The notes under the pieces: generated by a model
The model's input: the letters and a program-made list of their open reading frames with translations, nothing else
Databases searched by the model: none
What the model was told of the DNA's origin: nothing
Shown: piece after piece, positions 59,901 to 64,000 of the stretch
Position numbering within the stretch: the stretch's first letter is position 1
Layout of the letters: every line of letters starts with the position of its first letter
Origin: Nocardia abscessus
GTDB taxonomy: Bacteria; Actinomycetota; Actinomycetes; Mycobacteriales; Mycobacteriaceae
Length of the DNA stretch: 64,000 nt
Assembly (NCBI RefSeq): GCF_015477775.1
Contig: NZ_JADLQO010000021.1
Span: 1 to 64,000, forward strand
Direction of reading: 5' to 3'
Translations under genes and position numbers: made by a program

Positions 59901-61397
59901 TCACCACTCCGACGTCGCCTGGACGTCGTCAGTGGGCAGGTGGGCACTGATGTGCCCCAGGCGCATCACCTCACCAGTGCTGTCGTACAGGGCGATGGCG
60001 GTGACATCTATTCCGTCCCTGGAAGCTTGCTGGCGGTTGAGTACGACCTTGGCGCCGCCGTCGAGGGCGATGGTCGTGTTGGGCGCCGGCGTCGTGGGCT
60101 GTGCCTGGCCATTGATCTGAAGCTCTTGAAATGTCAGGCGCACAGCAGGGGTGACAGTGCCGCCGTGGGCTGCGGTGACGGTGACGTCGAGGTCCATGGC
60201 GGTGGCCGCGACCACCAGCGGGGCATTGGTTCCGGCCTGTGCGGTCGCCGCGGTGAGTGTCCCGTGCACGGTGCGGTTGTCGCCGCTGACGGTGCCGGAA
60301 AGTTCGCTTGCGCCACTCGATATCTGAACAGACTGATCATGCCCATTGATCAGCTCGCCATGGGCAGCGGTGGTGTGTTGCGAGACCGCGACGGCCGATC
60401 GACCGATGTCGGAGGAGACGAGTTCGTGCGGCGCCGTGACCTGCGGCAGGTCTGCCACCGCCGCATGCCCGGACATCACCGGCACCTGTTGAACCAGCGC
60501 CAGACTGTGATGCGGTGCGATAGAGACGGCGGTGACACGTTTGCCGCCGGTCTTGGCCACCAGCCTGGAGCCTCGGCCCGCAGCGACGAGATGACCGCCG
60601 GCGGTCAGCGCCATGCTCGACCCGTCTCCTGCGGCAATGGCCACAATACGCTTGCCCTTGGTGTTGGTCACGATGCCGGAAACCTCACCGCCCTCGTCTC
60701 GGCCCGCGGCGATGACGTCGCCATCGGCCGTCAACGCCAGGCTGTGGTCCGTTCCCGCGGCGATGGCGACGATCCGCTTGCCCTCGGTCTTGGCCACGAT
60801 GCCGGAAACCTGCTTGTAGTCGTCCTTGCCTGCGGCCACCACCTGGCCGTCGGCGGTCAGCGCCAAATTGGTGATCGGGCCGGCGGCGATGGCGACGATC
60901 CGCTTGCCGGCGGTCTTGGCCACGATTCCGGATACATCCTTGTAATAGTCGTCTCCGACTGCGATGACGCTGCCTTCGGCGGTCAGCGCCACGCTTTTTT
61001 CGTCTCCCGCGGCGATGGCGACGATGCGCTTGCCTTCGGTCTCGGCCACGATGCCGGAAACTTGCTTGCTCTGGTCGTCGCCAGCGCCGACGACCAGACC
61101 GTCGGCGGTCAGCGCCAGATCGTGGCGAAATCCCGCAGAGATGGCGACAATGCGCCTGCCGGCGGTCTTGGTCAGGATTTCGGACACCCTCTTGTCGCCC
61201 GCCGCGATGATCTGGCCGTCGGCGGTCAGCGCCAGATCGTGGTCAGTTCCCCCAGCGGAGATGGCGACGACGTCAGCGCCGTCGGTCTTGGTCTCCAATC
61301 TGGAACCTGAATCGTCGTTGTAGTCGTCTGATCTGACAACCCGGCCGATGACAGATGTAACCGACTGGTCTTCGCGGTTGTGGGTCGAGTCAGACAT
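59901..61397 (-). CDS. RCC1/BNR-type repeat protein with C-terminal beta domain
   Basis: 498-aa protein. About seven tandem units of ~42 residues (residues ~40-330) follow the pattern GKRIVAIAAG..hSLALTADG.VIAAG...Y..VSGIVAKT, as in beta-propeller RCC1-like proteins. The DNA repeats with a ~126-base period (60.5-61.3 kb), indicating recent expansion. The last ~130 residues form a separate beta-rich domain (NRTVHGTLTAATAQAGTNAP, AMDLDVTVTAAHGGTVTPAV) resembling choice-of-anchor P-type domains. No signal peptide or lipobox is seen, so location is unclear. ATG 61397 has GGAGGGGG upstream; a binding scaffold role is plausible. Confidence 0.8.
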   Translation of the reverse strand: MSDSTHNREDQSVTSVIGRVVRSDDYNDDSGSRLETKTDGADVVAISAGGTDHDLALTADGQIIAAGDKRVSEILTKTAGRRIVAISAGFRHDLALTADGLVVGAGDDQSKQVSGIVAETEGKRIVAIAAGDEKSVALTAEGSVIAVGDDYYKDVSGIVAKTAGKRIVAIAAGPITNLALTADGQVVAAGKDDYKQVSGIVAKTEGKRIVAIAAGTDHSLALTADGDVIAAGRDEGGEVSGIVTNTKGKRIVAIAAGDGSSMALTAGGHLVAAGRGSRLVAKTGGKRVTAVSIAPHHSLALVQQVPVMSGHAAVADLPQVTAPHELVSSDIGRSAVAVSQHTTAAHGELINGHDQSVQISSGASELSGTVSGDNRTVHGTLTAATAQAGTNAPLVVAATAMDLDVTVTAAHGGTVTPAVRLTFQELQINGQAQPTTPAPNTTIALDGGAKVVLNRQQASRDGIDVTAIALYDSTGEVMRLGHISAHLPTDDVQATSEW

Positions 61398-61662
61398 CCG
61401 AGATGCCCCCTCCGTCGACGGGTTCGTGCGCGAGCACGCTGCGCTGGCGAGCATTTGGCTGATCGCCTTTCAGGCTACGCGGCGCCTCCGGTGCCCGCGG
61501 CGATATCGGCGGTCGGCACGATCAGGTTTGCCGTCTCCGACAGGCCAACGCACGGTTGGCATTTCGGTGTGCGCGGGGACGGAAGCGCAACTGCCGGAGC
61601 GGGCGCAGGAGTCGTCGGCGCGGCGTCGGACAGCGTGCTGATCGGGCCGCCGCCCGATGCGG

Positions 61663-62868
61663 TTACGCGTCCCAGGTGACCGGGAGGCTCTTCACCCCGT
61701 AGATGTCCGCGGTTTCCGGACGAAGGGCAACCTCTTCGGCCGGTACGGCCAGGCGCAGCGTGGGGAATCGGGTGAGCAGCGCGGGGAACGCGACGCGCAT
61801 TTCGACGCGGGCGAGTTGGGCGCCCAGGCACAGGTGGGCGCCGTGACCGAAGGCCAGATGCCCGTCGGCGCGCCGGCGGATATCGAGCGTGTGGGGATCG
61901 GCGAAGCGCTCGGGGTCGCGATTGGCGGTGTGGTAGGACGCGATGACTACCTGTCCGGCCTTGATCGTCTGGCCGGCGATCTCGACGTCTTCCAGCGCTG
62001 TTCTCATGAACGTCTTTGCCACGCTCAGATAGCGCAGCAACTCCTCTACGGCTTGGTCGGTGAGACCGGGGTCGGCGCGCAGCGCGGCGAGCTGATCCGG
62101 GTGGCGCAGGAGCGCGAAGGTGCCCAGCGCCAGCATGTTCGCGGTGGTGTCGAAGCCGGCCGCCAGCAGGACCAGGGCCATCCCCCGCAGTTCCTCATCG
62201 GTCAGATCGGTGTCGGTGAGGTCGCTGAGCACGTCGTCGGTGGGGTTCGCGCGCTTGTCGGCAACCAACGCCGTGAGGTAGTCGTAGGTCGCGGTCACTG
62301 CCGCTATCAGGTCTTCGTCGCTGGTCTCGCCGTTCATGAACGATTCCACGTTTTCCTGGAAGGAGCCCCGGTCCGCGTAGGGCACGCCCAGCAGTTCACA
62401 GATCATGATGGCGGGGATGGGCCTGGCGAAAGCCGTCACCAAATCCGTTGGCGGTCCGGCCTTCTCCATCGCGTCGAGATGGTCGGAGGTGACCTGCTCG
62501 ACGCGCTCGGTGAGCAGCCGCATGCGCCGCGCGGTGAATCTGCTCGCCAGCGGCTTCCGGTAGCGGCCGTGCTGCGGCTCGTCCATGAGAAGGAACTCGC
62601 CGGGCGGCGCGGGCGGGATCTCGACGCCCGGGTAGTCGATGGTGGGGTGAAGCAGGAGCTCTTTGCGCGAGCTGAACCGCTTGTCGGCCAGGATCGATTT
62701 GGTCAGGTCATATCCGGTGATCAGCCAGCCGGGTTTGCCGCCGGGGAAGGTGTAATGGCTGATCGGGCCGTGTCGGCGGGCCTCGATCAGCTCGGCCGGT
62801 GGGTCGAACGGACACCCGGGTTGGCGCTCCGTCGGTAGCGTCGTGACGGTATGGAGGGATTCACTCAT
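61663..62868 (-). CDS. cytochrome P450 (CYP105/107-like)
   Basis: 401-aa P450. I-helix LLAAGFDTTANM with the normal AGxDT, ExxR in EELLR, heme motif FGHGAHLCLGAQLARVE. Similar layout to actinobacterial CYP105/CYP107 enzymes that hydroxylate xenobiotics or natural products. No ferredoxin or reductase is adjacent, so it must borrow redox partners, possibly those at 28.8-30.1 kb. The ATG at 62868 is selected because the frame upstream overlaps the promoter. Regulated through the palindrome at 62936-62949. Confidence 0.92.
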   Translation of the reverse strand: MSESLHTVTTLPTERQPGCPFDPPAELIEARRHGPISHYTFPGGKPGWLITGYDLTKSILADKRFSSRKELLLHPTIDYPGVEIPPAPPGEFLLMDEPQHGRYRKPLASRFTARRMRLLTERVEQVTSDHLDAMEKAGPPTDLVTAFARPIPAIMICELLGVPYADRGSFQENVESFMNGETSDEDLIAAVTATYDYLTALVADKRANPTDDVLSDLTDTDLTDEELRGMALVLLAAGFDTTANMLALGTFALLRHPDQLAALRADPGLTDQAVEELLRYLSVAKTFMRTALEDVEIAGQTIKAGQVVIASYHTANRDPERFADPHTLDIRRRADGHLAFGHGAHLCLGAQLARVEMRVAFPALLTRFPTLRLAVPAEEVALRPETADIYGVKSLPVTWDA

Positions 62869-62929
62869 AACCATTTCCCTTGCGGTAGTAGGTGTTCGGA
62901 GCAGTGCGCCCGCTGCGGTGACCTTTATG

Positions 62930-62958
62930 ATCATATGTATACGTATACAGGATGACAA
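62930..62958 (-). promoter_or_regulatory. P450 promoter with a perfect palindrome in the spacer
   Basis: On the minus strand, TTGTCA (62958-62953) and TATGAT (62935-62930) are exactly 17 bases apart. The perfect 14-base palindrome TGTATACGTATACA (62936-62949) fills most of the spacer. A repressor bound there would block RNA polymerase directly. Confidence 0.65.
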
Positions 62959-63045
62959 GAGCTTGCCTCGGATCACCGGAGGCCGAGTTCGGTTGGCGTC
63001 GCGGACCGCCGAAGTCGGTACCCCACGAAGGGCACTCCCTAGGTT

Positions 63046-63059
63046 CATTAGCGCTAATG
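63046..63059. promoter_or_regulatory. perfect palindrome before the MarR-methyltransferase gene
   Basis: CATTAGCGCTAATG is a 14-base perfect palindrome ending 12 bases before the GTG start at 63072. Its form (ATTAGC/GCTAAT) and position suit a MarR-family autoregulatory site. Confidence 0.55.
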
Positions 63060-63071
63060 TATTCTCGGCCT

Positions 63072-64000
63072 GTGATCGTGAGACCCGCGCCCGGACTCGG
63101 TGAACTCTTGCGCTACGTCGGCGAATTGGTCGACAGAGGCGCCGGAGAGGTCTATGACTCGCTGGGGATGTCGTATCGGCCCCGGTACACCCCGGTCTTG
63201 CGGGCGATGAGTCTCGGCGCGAAGACAGTTACGGAGATCACCGCGTTCAGCAATGTCACGCAGGGGGCTATCAGTCAGACAATCGGGCTGATGGTGGCCG
63301 ACGGGCTGGTGGTGCGCGTGCAACTCCCGGACGCCCGCAAGAGTGGCATACAGCTGACCACCGGTGGCCGCGAGCTGGTGGAACAGCTGAAGCCGCACTG
63401 GGAGAACACTTTTGCCGCAATAACCGAACTGGAGTCCGAAATCGGATTCCCGCTGCGGCAGGTCCTCGGGGACGCTGCGGCCGCGCTCGAACGCACAGGT
63501 TTCGCGGCCAGGCTCGAGCGGGCGCGGCGGCGGCGCACCGAGCGGGACGATCCGCTCTCGACGGGTGCGACGCCGGGACGGAATTGGTTCGATCGTGACG
63601 GCCGGGCCTACGCGCAGTTTCGCCCCGAGTACCCCGCTCGGCTGTCGATGTTTCTCGCCTCGCTGGCGCCGTCCACGGCTCTCGCCGTCGACGTCGGTTG
63701 CGGCAGTGGACAATTGACCTCGCAGCTTGCCCCCTACTTCGCCACCACGATCGGGGTCGACCCCAGCGCCGAACAAATCGAGCACGCGCCTTCGCGGGAA
63801 CGAGTTCGCTATCTCCACGCCTCCGCAGAGCGCCTACCGATCCCCGGTCGCAGCGCGTCCCTGGTCACCGCAGCCCAAGCGGCGCACTGGTTCGACCGGC
63901 CGACGTTCTACGCCGAAGTCCGGCGCATCGCGGTCGAAGGTGCGGTGATCGCGTTGATCAGCTACGGGGTGGTGCGGCTCGAGCCCGAGCTCGAGGAACG
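63072..64000 (+). CDS. MarR-type regulator fused to SAM-dependent methyltransferase (3' end outside window)
   Basis: At least 309 codons, running off the right edge. Residues ~10-125 form a winged-helix MarR domain (LRAMSLGAKTVTEITAFSNV, TQGAISQTIGLMVADGLVVR, then KSGIQLTTGGRELVEQL). From residue ~180 a class I methyltransferase follows: FRPEYPARL, motif I VDVGCGSGQL, TIGVDPSAEQI and SAERLPIPGRSASLVTAAQAAHWF. Fusions of this type occur in actinobacteria; the methyltransferase part may sense a ligand or act as an enzyme under its own control. GTG 63072 or GTG 63078 is the start. Divergent from the P450, with separate palindromes for each. Confidence 0.8.
   Translation, partial: MIVRPAPGLGELLRYVGELVDRGAGEVYDSLGMSYRPRYTPVLRAMSLGAKTVTEITAFSNVTQGAISQTIGLMVADGLVVRVQLPDARKSGIQLTTGGRELVEQLKPHWENTFAAITELESEIGFPLRQVLGDAAAALERTGFAARLERARRRRTERDDPLSTGATPGRNWFDRDGRAYAQFRPEYPARLSMFLASLAPSTALAVDVGCGSGQLTSQLAPYFATTIGVDPSAEQIEHAPSRERVRYLHASAERLPIPGRSASLVTAAQAAHWFDRPTFYAEVRRIAVEGAVIALISYGVVRLEPELEE

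Noticed and set aside
60500..61300. CRISPR-like periodic repeat
   Set aside because: The ~126-base periodicity encodes the RCC1-like protein repeats and has no conserved repeat/variable spacer structure.
1..64000. tRNA, rRNA, riboswitches and rho-independent terminators
   Set aside because: No cloverleaf, rRNA core sequence, recognisable aptamer or stem followed by a U-tract was found by eye; weak terminators could have been missed.

Overview
The window is high-GC, densely packed DNA from an actinomycete. A mycothiol-type formaldehyde dehydrogenase, a lone Mce-type lipoprotein, several TetR and PucR regulators and GMC/SGNH secreted enzymes point to the Mycobacteriales (Corynebacteriales); Nocardia or a close relative such as Rhodococcus fits best, but this is inference from gene content. 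No rRNA, tRNA, CRISPR array or replication origin was seen. The content is almost entirely accessory: oxidative catabolic modules, each with its own regulator, separated by broken genes and insertion-sequence debris. It looks like a catabolic island or plasmid segment.

Layout. 0-3 kb: tail of a GMC (cholesterol-oxidase-like) oxidoreductase, a secreted SGNH hydrolase, a carboxymuconolactone-decarboxylase-like protein and a TetR regulator. 3.1-12.2 kb: a ten-gene operon behind a near-consensus promoter with two tandem 17-bp repeats downstream. It encodes a flavin/[2Fe-2S] reductase, an SDR, two Rieske oxygenases each coupled by a 4-base-type overlap to a ~110-aa partner of unknown family, a TauD-like dioxygenase, an amidohydrolase with altered metal ligands, a small dimeric-barrel-type protein and an aldehyde dehydrogenase. 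12.7-14.2 kb: two convergent TetR genes. 14.4-19.6 kb: DUF3500 protein, Zn-dependent dehydrogenase, SDR, DapA-like aldolase/lyase, LysR. 20.1-25.2 kb: aromatic FAD monooxygenase, two alpha/beta hydrolases, and divergently an amidohydrolase. 25.3-26.4 kb: orphan Mce lipoprotein.

26.8-32.2 kb: a compact P450 module (P450, ferredoxin, ferredoxin reductase, mycothiol-dependent formaldehyde dehydrogenase, metallo-hydrolase) with a divergent TetR and a perfect palindrome over the promoter. The combination suggests an oxidative demethylase with built-in formaldehyde detoxification. 32.4-35.1 kb: a PucR regulator lying between two inverted fragments of one dead transketolase/E1-like gene. 35.1-38.7 kb: a ring-cleavage set (FAH hydrolase, single-domain VOC dioxygenase, flavin reductase, HsaA-like flavin monooxygenase). 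38.9-48.8 kb: small proteins, frameshifted genes and remnants of an integrase and of IS30-, IS3- and IS256-type transposases, plus an Imm21-like immunity gene lying between two copies of an IS256-type 3' end.

48.9-58.3 kb: an amine/ketone oxidation region (DadA-like FAD oxidase, 7-TM protein, EthA-like Baeyer-Villiger monooxygenase, hydrolase, flavin amine oxidase), ending in a broken TetR gene, a permease-aldehyde dehydrogenase deletion chimera and a PucR regulator. 58.5-64 kb: HEAT-repeat protein, RCC1-type repeat protein, a second P450 whose promoter spacer is a perfect palindrome, and a MarR-methyltransferase fusion with its own palindrome.

The best candidates for something undescribed are the Rieske/small-partner pairs (5.0-9.2 kb) and the self-contained P450-mycothiol module (26.8-32.2 kb).
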